Source of the DNA: DASSWG01 sp041689995
GTDB lineage: Bacteria; Bacteroidota; Bacteroidia; Flavobacteriales; Flavobacteriaceae
Reading direction: 5' to 3'
DNA: 22,187 bases
NCBI GenBank assembly: GCA_041689995.1
Contig: JBDNFD010000024.1
Location: forward strand, 1 to 22,187
The position numbers and the translations under genes are program-made. The notes beneath the pieces were generated by a model. That model was not told the DNA's origin, made no database searches, and saw only the letters and a program-made list of their open reading frames with translations. The stretch's first letter is position 1; every line of letters begins with the position of its first letter. Shown one piece after another: positions 5,570-14,700 of this stretch.

Positions 5570-6007
5570 ATGGCAAAAGAAATAAGTAAAGTTGTGAAAT
5601 TGCAAGTTCGCGGAGGCGCTGCAAACCCATCCCCACCGGTAGGACCTGCATTGGGTGCCGCCGGGGTGAACATTATGGAGTTCTGTAAGCAGTTCAACGG
5701 ACGAACACAAGATAAAGCCGGAAAAGTTCTTCCAGTCGTGATCACCGTTTACAAAGACAAATCCTTCGATTTCATCATAAAAACCCCACCCGCAGCTGTT
5801 CAAATTATGGAAGCTGCAAAAGCAAAAAAAGGTTCTGGGGAACCTAATCGAAAAAAAATCGCAAGTATTTCTTGGGATGAGGTAAAAGCAATCGCAGAAG
5901 ACAAGATGCAGGATTTGAACGCTTTTACGGTGGAAGCAGCTATGAAGATGGTTGCCGGGACCGCTCGTTCAATGGGGGTAACGATCAAAGGAACCCAACC
6001 TTTTTAA
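5570..6007 (+). CDS. rplK: 50S ribosomal protein L11
   Basis: A 145-residue protein of the GTPase-associated centre that binds the thiostrepton loop of 23S rRNA. The N-terminal domain has the proline-rich switch PSPPVGPALGAAGVNIMEFC. The C-terminal RNA-binding domain ends with MVAGTARSMGVTI. It starts 71 bases after nusG, and no strong promoter is seen in that gap. It is followed 19 bases later by rplA, the standard L11-L1 pair. In other bacteria L1 represses this pair by binding its leader, but I could not identify that site here. Confidence 0.98.
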   Translation: MAKEISKVVKLQVRGGAANPSPPVGPALGAAGVNIMEFCKQFNGRTQDKAGKVLPVVITVYKDKSFDFIIKTPPAAVQIMEAAKAKKGSGEPNRKKIASISWDEVKAIAEDKMQDLNAFTVEAAMKMVAGTARSMGVTIKGTQPF

Positions 6008-6026
6008 TTCAAAAAAGAAGCAAGAA

Positions 6027-6725
6027 ATGGCAAAAATAACAAAAAAGCAAAAAGAGGCTCAAGCCAAAATCGAAAAAGGCACGACCTACTCAGTTGCGGA
6101 AGCTTCGGCTTTGATAAAAGATGTGACCAACGCCAATTTTGATCCGTCTGTTGATATCGCTGTTCGTTTGAATGTCGATCCACGAAAAGCGAATCAAATG
6201 GTGAGAGGGGTGGTTACCCTTCCACATGGTACGGGAAAAGACGTGAAAGTATTGGCTCTGGTAACTCCCGATAGAGAAGAAGAAGCCAAAGCTGCAGGAG
6301 CAGACTTCGTTGGACTTGATGAATACCTTGATAAAATTAAAGGTGGCTGGACCGATGTGGATGTTATCATTACCATGCCCAGCGTGATGGGAAAATTAGG
6401 ACCACTCGGACGAATTTTGGGACCTCGCGGATTAATGCCGAACCCAAAAACCGGAACCGTGACCATGGATGTCGCCAAAGCTGTAAAAGATGTGAAAGCA
6501 GGGAAAATCGACTTTAAAGTCGATAAAACCGGAATCGTTCACGCCGCTATTGGAAAAGCATCTTTCGATGCCGAAAAAATCGCCGGGAATGCTCGGGAAT
6601 TATTAACCACCCTCATGAAATTGAAGCCTCAGGCCACCAAAGGAATATACATAAAAAGTATCTTTATGTCCAGTACTATGAGCCCAAGTGTAGAAGTTGA
6701 TACCAAAAGGTTCACCGAGCAATAA
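6027..6725 (+). CDS. rplA: 50S ribosomal protein L1
   Basis: A 232-residue protein forming the mobile L1 stalk near the exit site. The two-domain form is complete. Conserved stretches include RLNVDPRKANQMVRGVVTLPHGTGK, then LGRILGPRGLMPNPKTGTV, and GKIDFKVDKTGIVHAAIGK near the C-terminal part. Length is normal. In many bacteria L1 also represses its own mRNA. The gap to rplJ is only 9 bases, so there is no room for a separate L10 leader. Confidence 0.98.
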   Translation: MAKITKKQKEAQAKIEKGTTYSVAEASALIKDVTNANFDPSVDIAVRLNVDPRKANQMVRGVVTLPHGTGKDVKVLALVTPDREEEAKAAGADFVGLDEYLDKIKGGWTDVDVIITMPSVMGKLGPLGRILGPRGLMPNPKTGTVTMDVAKAVKDVKAGKIDFKVDKTGIVHAAIGKASFDAEKIAGNARELLTTLMKLKPQATKGIYIKSIFMSSTMSPSVEVDTKRFTEQ

Positions 6726-6734
6726 TTTGAAATT

Positions 6735-7256
6735 ATGACAAGAGAAGAAAAATCACAATTAGTAGACGATTTGACCGCCCGATTGAGCAGCGCCCCTACC
6801 GTTTATTTGGCAGATATTTCCGGATTGAATGCCGGGGAAACCAACAATTTACGCAGGGCTTGCTTCAAAGCAAATGTGAAAATGACCGTTGTCAAAAACA
6901 CATTATTGGCAAAAGCCATGGAGAGTTCCGAAAAGGATTTTGGCGAACTATCTTCTGTTTTGAAAGGCAATACTTCCATGATGTTGTCCGAAACAGGAAA
7001 TGCACCGGCAAAAATCATTAAAGAGTTCAGAAAGAAGAATAAAAAACCGATCCTAAAAGGCGCATTCGTAGAAGAAGCAATTTATTTGGGCGACGAAAAT
7101 CTTGACGCTTTGGTAAATATTAAATCCAAAGAAGAGGTTATCGGCGACATCATCGGGTTGTTGCAATCACCGGCCAAAAATGTTATTTCGGCCCTTAAAT
7201 CAAGTGGTGGCAAACTTGCTGGAATTCTTAAAACCCTTTCCGAAAAGGAAAATTAA
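6735..7256 (+). CDS. rplJ: 50S ribosomal protein L10
   Basis: A 173-residue protein at the base of the stalk. It opens MTREEKSQLVDDLTARLSSAPTVYLADISGLNA, carries the RNA-binding segment with VKMTVVKNTLLAKAM, and ends in a helix (SALKSSGGKLAGILKTLSEKEN) that carries L12 dimers. The start lies 9 bases after rplA, so the L10-L12 autoregulatory leader known upstream of rplJ in E. coli cannot sit there. Control may act from the rplK leader or elsewhere. Confidence 0.97.
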   Translation: MTREEKSQLVDDLTARLSSAPTVYLADISGLNAGETNNLRRACFKANVKMTVVKNTLLAKAMESSEKDFGELSSVLKGNTSMMLSETGNAPAKIIKEFRKKNKKPILKGAFVEEAIYLGDENLDALVNIKSKEEVIGDIIGLLQSPAKNVISALKSSGGKLAGILKTLSEKEN

Positions 7257-7308
7257 CACGTACGCACTTAATAATTATTAATAAACACACATTTTAAAAC
7301 GATAGAAA

Positions 7309-7686
7309 ATGGCAGATTTAAAAGATTTCGCAGAACAATTGGTTAACTTATCAGTAAAAGAAGTAAACGAACTTGCTGGTATATTGAAAGATGAATATGG
7401 TATCGAACCAGCCGCAGCCGCAGTGGCCGTTGCCGCCGGTGGCGGTGGTGCAGAAGGTGAGGAAGCTGAAGAGCAAACCGAATTCGATGTAATCCTAAAA
7501 GCAGCTGGAGGTTCCAAACTTGCAGTAGTAAAATTGGTGAAAGAACTTACTGGATTAGGTCTGAAAGAAGCAAAAGGTTTGGTTGATGGCGCACCTGCCC
7601 CTGTAAAAGAAGGCGTGTCAAAAGAAGAAGCCGAAGCGCTAAAAACACAGTTGGAAGAAGCAGGAGCCGAGGTTGAGCTTAAATAA
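7309..7686 (+). CDS. rplL: 50S ribosomal protein L7/L12
   Basis: A 125-residue stalk protein that recruits translation GTPases. It has the N-terminal dimerisation helices (residues 1-33), an Ala/Gly-rich hinge (about 35-55, AAAAVAVAAGGGGAEGEEAEE) and the C-terminal domain EFDVILKAAGGSKLAVVKLV...GLGLKEAKGLVDGAP. It follows rplJ by 52 bases; that gap includes a 14-base AT palindrome (7268-7281). A strong hairpin lies after the stop codon and before rpoB. Confidence 0.98.
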   Translation: MADLKDFAEQLVNLSVKEVNELAGILKDEYGIEPAAAAVAVAAGGGGAEGEEAEEQTEFDVILKAAGGSKLAVVKLVKELTGLGLKEAKGLVDGAPAPVKEGVSKEEAEALKTQLEEAGAEVELK

Positions 7687-7709
7687 GCTTGAAGAAGCAA
7701 TATTAGTTA

Positions 7710-7759
7710 GGTTTAGACCTCGGCCACGCCAAAGCGTGGCTGAAGGTCTAAACCCTTTT
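7710..7759 (+). terminator. Long hairpin with T run between rplL and rpoB (attenuator or processing site)
   Basis: GGTTTAGACCT (7710-7720) pairs perfectly with AGGTCTAAACC (7744-7754). Inside it GCCACGC (7723-7729) pairs perfectly with GCGTGGC (7734-7740) around CAAA. CTTTT follows. The total is 18 base pairs with a small internal loop. E. coli has both an attenuator and an RNase III site at the same place, and this structure could serve either role, setting rpoBC expression below that of rplJL. Confidence 0.75.
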
Positions 7760-7814
7760 GCGTATTTATACGCTGCGTTTTATCGCACACATTTTTTTAT
7801 TTTAATTATGCCGA

Positions 7815-7839
7815 AAAATTTTGTTTCCTTCAAAATTTT
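7815..7839 (+). promoter_or_regulatory. AU-rich hairpin in the rpoB leader
   Basis: AAAATTTTG (7815-7823) pairs perfectly with CAAAATTTT (7831-7839) around TTTCCTT, ending 25 bases before the rpoB start. It could influence initiation or be a remnant; no function is known. Confidence 0.4.
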
Positions 7840-7864
7840 AAGCATCAAATAATTCCGTCCATAG

Positions 7865-10800
7865 ATGTTAGCAACGCAAAACGAACGAGTGAATTTCTCC
7901 TCTGTAAAAAACAAACCGGACTATCCCGACTTCTTGGATATCCAAATCAAGTCATTCCAAGACTTTTTTCAGTTGGAGACAAAAACAGAAGAACGGGGAA
8001 ATGAAGGCCTCTACAACACCTTCATGGAAAACTTTCCCATTACGGACACCCGAAACCAATTTGTCCTCGAATTTTTGGATTATTTCGTGGATCCACCCCG
8101 ATATTCCATCCAAGAATGTATTGAACGTGGGCTCACCTACAGCGTGCCACTAAAAGCACGACTAAAATTATATTGCACCGATCCAGAACACGAAGATTTC
8201 GAAACCATCGTGCAAGACGTATATTTGGGCACCATTCCATATATGACGCCTAGTGCCACATTTTGCATTAATGGGGCCGAGCGTGTTGTTGTTTCCCAAT
8301 TGCACCGCTCTCCCGGCGTTTTCTTTGGACAGTCTTTCCATGCAAATGGAACCAAACTCTATTCCGCCCGTGTGATCCCTTTTAAAGGATCTTGGATCGA
8401 ATTCGCAACCGATATCAACAGCGTCATGTACGCCTATATCGATCGGAAAAAGAAATTACCCGTTACTACACTTTTCCGAGCCATCGGATTTGAGCGCGAC
8501 AAAGATATTTTGGAAATTTTTGACCTTGCCGAAGAAATAAAGGTGTCAAAAACAGGCCTTAAAAAAGTTATCGGTCGAAAACTTGCTGCCCGTGTTTTGA
8601 ATACGTGGTACGAAGATTTTGTGGATGAAGATACTGGTGAAGTGGTTTCCATCGAACGTAATGAAATCGTTTTGGACCGCGATACCGAATTGGAAAAAGA
8701 ACACATCGAAGAGATTTTGGAAACTGGTTCCAAAACCATTCTACTTCATAAAGAAGACGGTGCCAGTGGTGATTATGCCATTATTCATAATACGCTTCAA
8801 AAAGATCCCACAAACTCCGAAAAGGAAGCAGTGGAACACATTTATCGTCAACTTCGGAATGCCGAACCACCAGACGAGGAAACTGCAAGGGGAATTATTG
8901 ATAAATTGTTCTTCTCAGACCAACGCTATAATTTGGGTGAAGTTGGTCGATATAGAATGAATAAAAAATTAGGTCTTGATATTCCAATGGATAAGCAAGT
9001 GCTTACCAAAGAAGACATCATCACTATCATTAAATATTTGATTGAATTGATCAATTCCAAAGCGGAAATCGATGATATCGATCACTTGTCAAACCGTCGC
9101 GTTCGTACTGTGGGCGAGCAACTTTCGCAGCAATTTGGCGTTGGTTTATCACGTATGGCCAGAACCATTCGCGAGCGCATGAACGTTCGTGACAACGAAG
9201 TTTTCACACCAATCGATTTGATCAATGCAAAGACCTTGTCTTCCGTGATCAATTCCTTTTTTGGAACGAACCAGTTGTCGCAATTTATGGATCAAACCAA
9301 TCCATTGGCGGAAATCACCCACAAACGTCGTTTGTCGGCACTTGGGCCCGGTGGACTTTCGCGTGAAAGAGCAGGTTTCGAAGTACGTGATGTTCACTAT
9401 ACACATTATGGACGTTTATGTCCGATCGAAACCCCTGAAGGTCCAAACATTGGTTTGATTTCTTCGCTTGCCGTTTATGCAAAAGTAAACGGAATGGGCT
9501 TTATTGAAACACCCTATCGTGAAGTAGCCGATGGAAGAATCAACCTCAAAGAACAACCGATTTATCTTTCGGCCGAAGAAGAAGAAGAAAAGAAAATCGG
9601 TCAAGCCAATATTCCAATCGGAAACGAAGGAACCATTGAAAAAGATAAGGTAATTGCCCGAATGGAAGGTGATTTTCCGGTAGTGGACCCCACAGAACTC
9701 GATTACATCGATGTGGCACCAAACCAAATTTCTTCCATTTCCGCTTCGTTGATCCCATTTTTGGAACACGATGATGCCAACCGGGCGTTGATGGGCTCGA
9801 ACATGATGCGTCAGGCCGTGCCATTATTGCGTGTTGATTCACCAATTGTGGGAACAGGATTGGAACGTCAAGTAGCCACCGATTCGCGTGTTTTGATCAA
9901 TGCTGAAGGTGATGGAACTGTTGAATATGTTGATGCTGAAAAAATAAGTATCAAATATGACCGCACCGAAGACGAACGCATGGTGAGTTTTGAAGACGAT
10001 TCTAAAACCTACAATCTGGTCAAGTTCCGAAAAACAAACCAAGGAACTTCCGTGAACCTAAAACCGATTGTTAGCGTAGGCGACAGGGTTTCCAAAGGAC
10101 AAGTTCTGTGCCAAGGTTATGCGACCGAGGCCGGCGAACTTGCCTTGGGAAGGAACATGAAAGTGGCTTTTATGCCCTGGAAAGGATACAATTTTGAAGA
10201 TGCGATCGTAATTTCGGAAAAAGTTGTGCGCGACGATATTTTCACCTCTATTCATATTGATGAATATTCATTGGAAGTACGCGACACGAAACTTGGAAAT
10301 GAAGAATTGACCGATGATATCCCAAACGTTTCAGAAGAAGCGACCAAAGATTTGGACGAAAATGGAATGATCCGTATTGGAGCCGAAGTAAAACCCGGTG
10401 ATATCTTGATTGGAAAAATTACTCCAAAAGGAGAAAGCGATCCCACGCCCGAAGAGAAATTATTGCGGGCCATTTTCGGTGATAAAGCCGGCGATGTTAA
10501 AGATGCTTCCTTGAAAGCTTCCCCTTCATTGAACGGGGTTGTTATCGACAAAAAACTTTTCGCAAGGGCCGTAAAAGATAAACGCAAACGCGCCCAAGAC
10601 AAAGATGATATCATCAAATTAGACGATAAATATCATTTGAAGTTTGAAGCACTGAAAGCAAAATTGGTGGATAAATTATTTACCATTATCGGTGGAAAAA
10701 CCGCACAAGGGGTTCTAAATGATTTAGGGGAGGATATTTTACCAAAAGGTAAAAAATACACCTTGAAAATGTTGAATTCCGTGGATGATTATACCCATCT

Positions 10801-11677
10801 TACCTTGGGAACTTGGACCACGGACAAACATTTGAACCAGTTGGTTGCCGATCTTCTGCATAATTACAAGATCAAAGAAAATGACTTGCAAGGAAATTTA
10901 CGACGCGAAAAATTCACTATTTCCGTGGGTGACGAACTTCCCGCAGGAATTATCAAATTGGCAAAAGTTTATATCGCCAAAAAACGAAAACTAAAAGTTG
11001 GGGACAAAATGGCCGGGCGCCACGGAAACAAAGGTATTGTGGCACGAATTGTTCGCCAAGAAGATATGCCTTTCTTGGAAGATGGAACGCCTGTGGATAT
11101 CGTATTGAACCCACTCGGTGTTCCTTCGCGGATGAATATCGGTCAGATTTATGAAACCGTTTTAGGCTGGGCCGGACAAAAATTGGGCAGGAAATATGCG
11201 ACCCCAATCTTTGACGGTGCTTCCATTGATCAAATCAATGCATTGACGGATGAAGCTGGAATTCCACGTTTCGGTCACACTTATTTATATGACGGCGGAA
11301 CTGGCGATCGTTTCGATCAACCGGCCACTGTTGGGGTGATTTATATGTTGAAACTCGGCCATATGATTGACGACAAAATGCACGCTCGATCTATTGGACC
11401 TTACTCATTGATCACGCAACAACCACTTGGTGGAAAAGCACAATTTGGAGGCCAGCGGTTTGGTGAAATGGAGGTTTGGGCCTTGGAAGCTTATGGTGCT
11501 TCGGCGACTTTACGGGAAATATTGACCGTGAAATCCGATGACGTGATTGGACGGGCAAAAACCTACGAAGCGATCGTGAAAGGAGAACCAATGCCCGAAC
11601 CTGGACTTCCGGAATCTTTCAACGTGTTGATGCACGAATTGAAAGGGCTCGGATTGGATATAAGGCTTGAAGAATAA
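7865..11677 (+). CDS. rpoB: DNA-directed RNA polymerase subunit beta
   Basis: A 1270-residue catalytic subunit, complete and of the length usual for Bacteroidetes. The rifampicin pocket is wild type at the main resistance sites: Gln473, Asp476, His486 and Ser491 (E. coli Q513, D516, H526, S531) in FGTNQLSQFMD...THKRRLSALGPGG. Other conserved blocks are YGRLCPIETPEGPNIGLI, the switch/flap region GYNFEDAIVISE, KVGDKMAGRHGNKGIV and the C-terminal GGKAQFGGQRFGEMEVWALEAYGA that contacts beta'. The gene ends in LGLDIRLEE. It lies 178 bases after rplL, beyond a strong hairpin, and 114 bases before the favoured rpoC start. Confidence 0.99.
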   Translation: MLATQNERVNFSSVKNKPDYPDFLDIQIKSFQDFFQLETKTEERGNEGLYNTFMENFPITDTRNQFVLEFLDYFVDPPRYSIQECIERGLTYSVPLKARLKLYCTDPEHEDFETIVQDVYLGTIPYMTPSATFCINGAERVVVSQLHRSPGVFFGQSFHANGTKLYSARVIPFKGSWIEFATDINSVMYAYIDRKKKLPVTTLFRAIGFERDKDILEIFDLAEEIKVSKTGLKKVIGRKLAARVLNTWYEDFVDEDTGEVVSIERNEIVLDRDTELEKEHIEEILETGSKTILLHKEDGASGDYAIIHNTLQKDPTNSEKEAVEHIYRQLRNAEPPDEETARGIIDKLFFSDQRYNLGEVGRYRMNKKLGLDIPMDKQVLTKEDIITIIKYLIELINSKAEIDDIDHLSNRRVRTVGEQLSQQFGVGLSRMARTIRERMNVRDNEVFTPIDLINAKTLSSVINSFFGTNQLSQFMDQTNPLAEITHKRRLSALGPGGLSRERAGFEVRDVHYTHYGRLCPIETPEGPNIGLISSLAVYAKVNGMGFIETPYREVADGRINLKEQPIYLSAEEEEEKKIGQANIPIGNEGTIEKDKVIARMEGDFPVVDPTELDYIDVAPNQISSISASLIPFLEHDDANRALMGSNMMRQAVPLLRVDSPIVGTGLERQVATDSRVLINAEGDGTVEYVDAEKISIKYDRTEDERMVSFEDDSKTYNLVKFRKTNQGTSVNLKPIVSVGDRVSKGQVLCQGYATEAGELALGRNMKVAFMPWKGYNFEDAIVISEKVVRDDIFTSIHIDEYSLEVRDTKLGNEELTDDIPNVSEEATKDLDENGMIRIGAEVKPGDILIGKITPKGESDPTPEEKLLRAIFGDKAGDVKDASLKASPSLNGVVIDKKLFARAVKDKRKRAQDKDDIIKLDDKYHLKFEALKAKLVDKLFTIIGGKTAQGVLNDLGEDILPKGKKYTLKMLNSVDDYTHLTLGTWTTDKHLNQLVADLLHNYKIKENDLQGNLRREKFTISVGDELPAGIIKLAKVYIAKKRKLKVGDKMAGRHGNKGIVARIVRQEDMPFLEDGTPVDIVLNPLGVPSRMNIGQIYETVLGWAGQKLGRKYATPIFDGASIDQINALTDEAGIPRFGHTYLYDGGTGDRFDQPATVGVIYMLKLGHMIDDKMHARSIGPYSLITQQPLGGKAQFGGQRFGEMEVWALEAYGASATLREILTVKSDDVIGRAKTYEAIVKGEPMPEPGLPESFNVLMHELKGLGLDIRLEE

Positions 11678-11690
11678 TTCAATTTGGAAA

Positions 11691-11731
11691 TTAAGGGTCG
11701 GGAATTGGCAAACCCGATCTCCGATCCTTAA
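11691..11731 (+). promoter_or_regulatory. Alternative hairpins between rpoB and rpoC
   Basis: TTAAGGGTCGG (11691-11701) can pair with CCGATCCTTAA (11721-11731) with one G-T pair. TCGGG (11698-11702) can instead pair with CCCGA (11713-11717). The two folds share bases and exclude each other. No T tract follows. Confidence 0.45.
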
Positions 11732-11751
11732 AATTAAAAACGCAGAAACAA

Positions 11752-11786
11752 CAATTCTCAATTCTGAATGCTGAATTCACAATTTA
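11752..11786 (+). repeat. Degenerate 7-bp tandem repeat before rpoC
   Basis: Five heptads in a row can be read as CAATTCT, CAATTCT, GAATGCT, GAATTCA and CAATTTA. The possible upstream start of rpoC (ATG at 11768) falls inside this low-complexity run. Confidence 0.5.
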
Positions 11787-11791
11787 AAGAT

Positions 11792-14700
11792 ATGATACGA
11801 AACAACGATAATGTCACACAAAAGAAGTTCAATAAAATTTCTATTGGTTTAGCTTCACCCGAATCGATTCTGGCCGAATCCCGCGGAGAGGTTTTAAAAC
11901 CGGAAACCATCAACTACCGCACGCACAAGCCAGAGCGTGACGGCTTGTTCTGTGAACGTATTTTTGGTCCTGTAAAAGACTACGAATGTGCTTGCGGAAA
12001 ATACAAAAGAATCCGTTATAAAGGTATTGTTTGCGACCGTTGCGGAGTGGAAGTAACTGAAAAGAAAGTACGTCGCGACCGTGTGGGACATATTAATTTG
12101 GTGGTTCCCGTGGCCCATATTTGGTATTTTCGTTCCTTGCCGAACAAAATCGGCTACCTTTTGGGAATTCCTTCCAAAAAATTGGACATGATCATTTACT
12201 ATGAACGATATGTGGTCATTCAACCAGGAATTGCAAAAAATGAAGAAGGAGAACCCGTCAAAAAAATGGATTTCTTGACTGAAGAAGAATACTTGACCAT
12301 TTTGGACAGTATTCCACAAGAAAATCAATATTTGGACGACGAAGACCCGAACAAGTTCATCGCCAAAATGGGTGCCGAATGTTTGATCGAAATCCTCCGT
12401 CGCTTAGATTTGAACGAACTTTCGTACCAACTTCGCCACAGTGCAAATACCGAAACTTCCAAACAACGAAAAACGGAAGCCTTGAAACGCTTGCAAGTGG
12501 TGGAAGCTTTGCGCGATGCGAACAAAACCCGAGAAAACAAACCAGAGTGGATGATCATGAAAGTCATCCCGGTTATTCCGCCAGAATTGCGCCCATTGGT
12601 GCCATTGGACGGTGGCCGTTTCGCAACTTCCGATTTGAACGATTTATATCGACGGGTAATTATCCGAAACAATCGTTTGAAGCGTTTGGTGGAAATAAAA
12701 GCTCCGGAAGTTATTCTTCGGAATGAGAAAAGGATGTTGCAAGAATCTGTGGATTCTTTGTTCGACAACACCCGAAAATCTTCCGCGGTAAAAACAGATT
12801 CCAACCGCCCATTAAAATCCCTTTCCGATTCCTTAAAAGGAAAACAAGGACGTTTCCGTCAGAACCTTTTGGGAAAACGGGTCGATTATTCCGCACGTTC
12901 GGTAATCGTCGTTGGACCAGAATTAAGGTTGTCTGAATGCGGACTTCCAAAAAACATGGCGGCTGAATTGTACAAACCTTTCGTGATCCGTAAATTGATA
13001 GAACGCGGAATCGTAAAAACGGTAAAATCGGCCAAAAAAATCATCGATAAAAAAGAACCAGTCGTTTGGGACATCTTGGAAAACGTCTTAAAAGGACATC
13101 CAGTATTGCTCAACCGCGCCCCAACCCTTCACCGTTTGGGAATCCAAGCCTTTCAACCAAAACTGATCGAAGGAAAAGCAATTCGTTTACATCCTTTGGT
13201 TTGTACGGCTTTCAACGCCGATTTTGACGGAGATCAAATGGCGGTGCATTTGCCACTTGGACCAGAAGCAATTTTGGAAGCTCAATTACTGATGTTGGCT
13301 TCCCACAATATTTTGAACCCTGCAAACGGTTCTCCGGTAACGGTTCCTTCGCAGGATATGGTTCTTGGTCTTTATTATATGACCAAATCCCGTATTTCAA
13401 CTCCTGAAGTTCCAATTGTCGGAGAAGGTTTGACGTTCTATTCCGATGAAGAAGTTGTTATCGCGCACAACGAAAAACGTTTGCACATCAATGCAAACAT
13501 TAAAATCCGTACCAAAGACCTTAATGAAGAAGGTGAATTGGTCTATAAAATCATCGAAACCACTACCGGTCGCGTATTGTTCAATCAATTCGTGCCGGAT
13601 AAGGCTGGATTTATCAATGAAGTATTGACCAAAAAATCCTTACGTGATATTATTGGTGATATTTTGAAATATACAAGCGTTCCTGAAACCGCCGATTTCC
13701 TTGACAACATCAAGGAATTGGGATATGGATTCGCTTTCCGTGGAGGTTTATCGTTCTCATTGGGCGATATTATTATTCCTGAAGAAAAAACGGGAATGAT
13801 TAATGAGGCCAATGAACAAGTTGAAGGAATTATGGCCAATTACAATATGGGACTAATTACCAACAACGAACGTTATAACCAAGTAATTGACATCTGGACG
13901 GCGACCAACGCAAACTTGACCGAATTGGCAATGAAGCGTATTCGGGAAGACAACCAAGGTTTCAACTCCGTATATATGATGTTGGATTCTGGAGCAAGGG
14001 GTTCTAAAGAACAAATTCGACAGTTGACCGGAATGCGTGGTTTGATGGCAAAACCAAAAAAATCAAGTGCCGGAGGTGGGGAAATTATTGAAAACCCAAT
14101 TCTTTCAAACTTTAAGGAAGGGCTTTCAATTTTAGAATATTTCATTTCTACCCACGGCGCGCGTAAAGGACTTGCCGATACTGCTTTGAAAACTGCAGAT
14201 GCTGGATATTTGACGCGTCGTTTAGTTGATGTTTCGCAAGATGTGATCATTAACGAAGAAGATTGTGGCACTTTGCGTGGCTTAGAAGTTCAGGCATTGA
14301 AGAAAAACGAAGAGATTATCGAATCACTCGGCGCCCGAATTTTGGGTCGTACCGCATTGAACGATATTATCGATCCGCTTTCGCAGGAAGTTCTGGCCGT
14401 TTCAGGTCAGGTTATTAACGAAGCCGTTGTTGCCAAGATCAATAATTCTGCTTTGGATACGATTGAAGTTCGTTCAGCACTTACTTGCGAAGCCACCAAA
14501 GGAATCTGTATGAAATGCTACGGTAGGAACCTTGCGACCGGAAAAATGGTACAAAAAGGAGAAGCCGTTGGCGTTGTGGCCGCGCAATCCATTGGAGAGC
14601 CCGGAACGCAGTTGACCTTGCGTACCTTCCACGTTGGAGGTATTGCTGGAAACATTTCAGAAGAAAATAAACTTACTGCTCGTTTCAGTGGAAAAGCGGA

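Noticed and set aside
7278..7700. 140-codon minus-strand frame opposite rplL
   Set aside because: Its Ala/Ser/Pro-rich sequence is the shadow of the L7/L12 hinge and helices; rplL is unambiguous.
12379..12726. 115-codon plus-strand frame inside rpoC
   Set aside because: It is an out-of-frame shadow of an intact, highly conserved gene.
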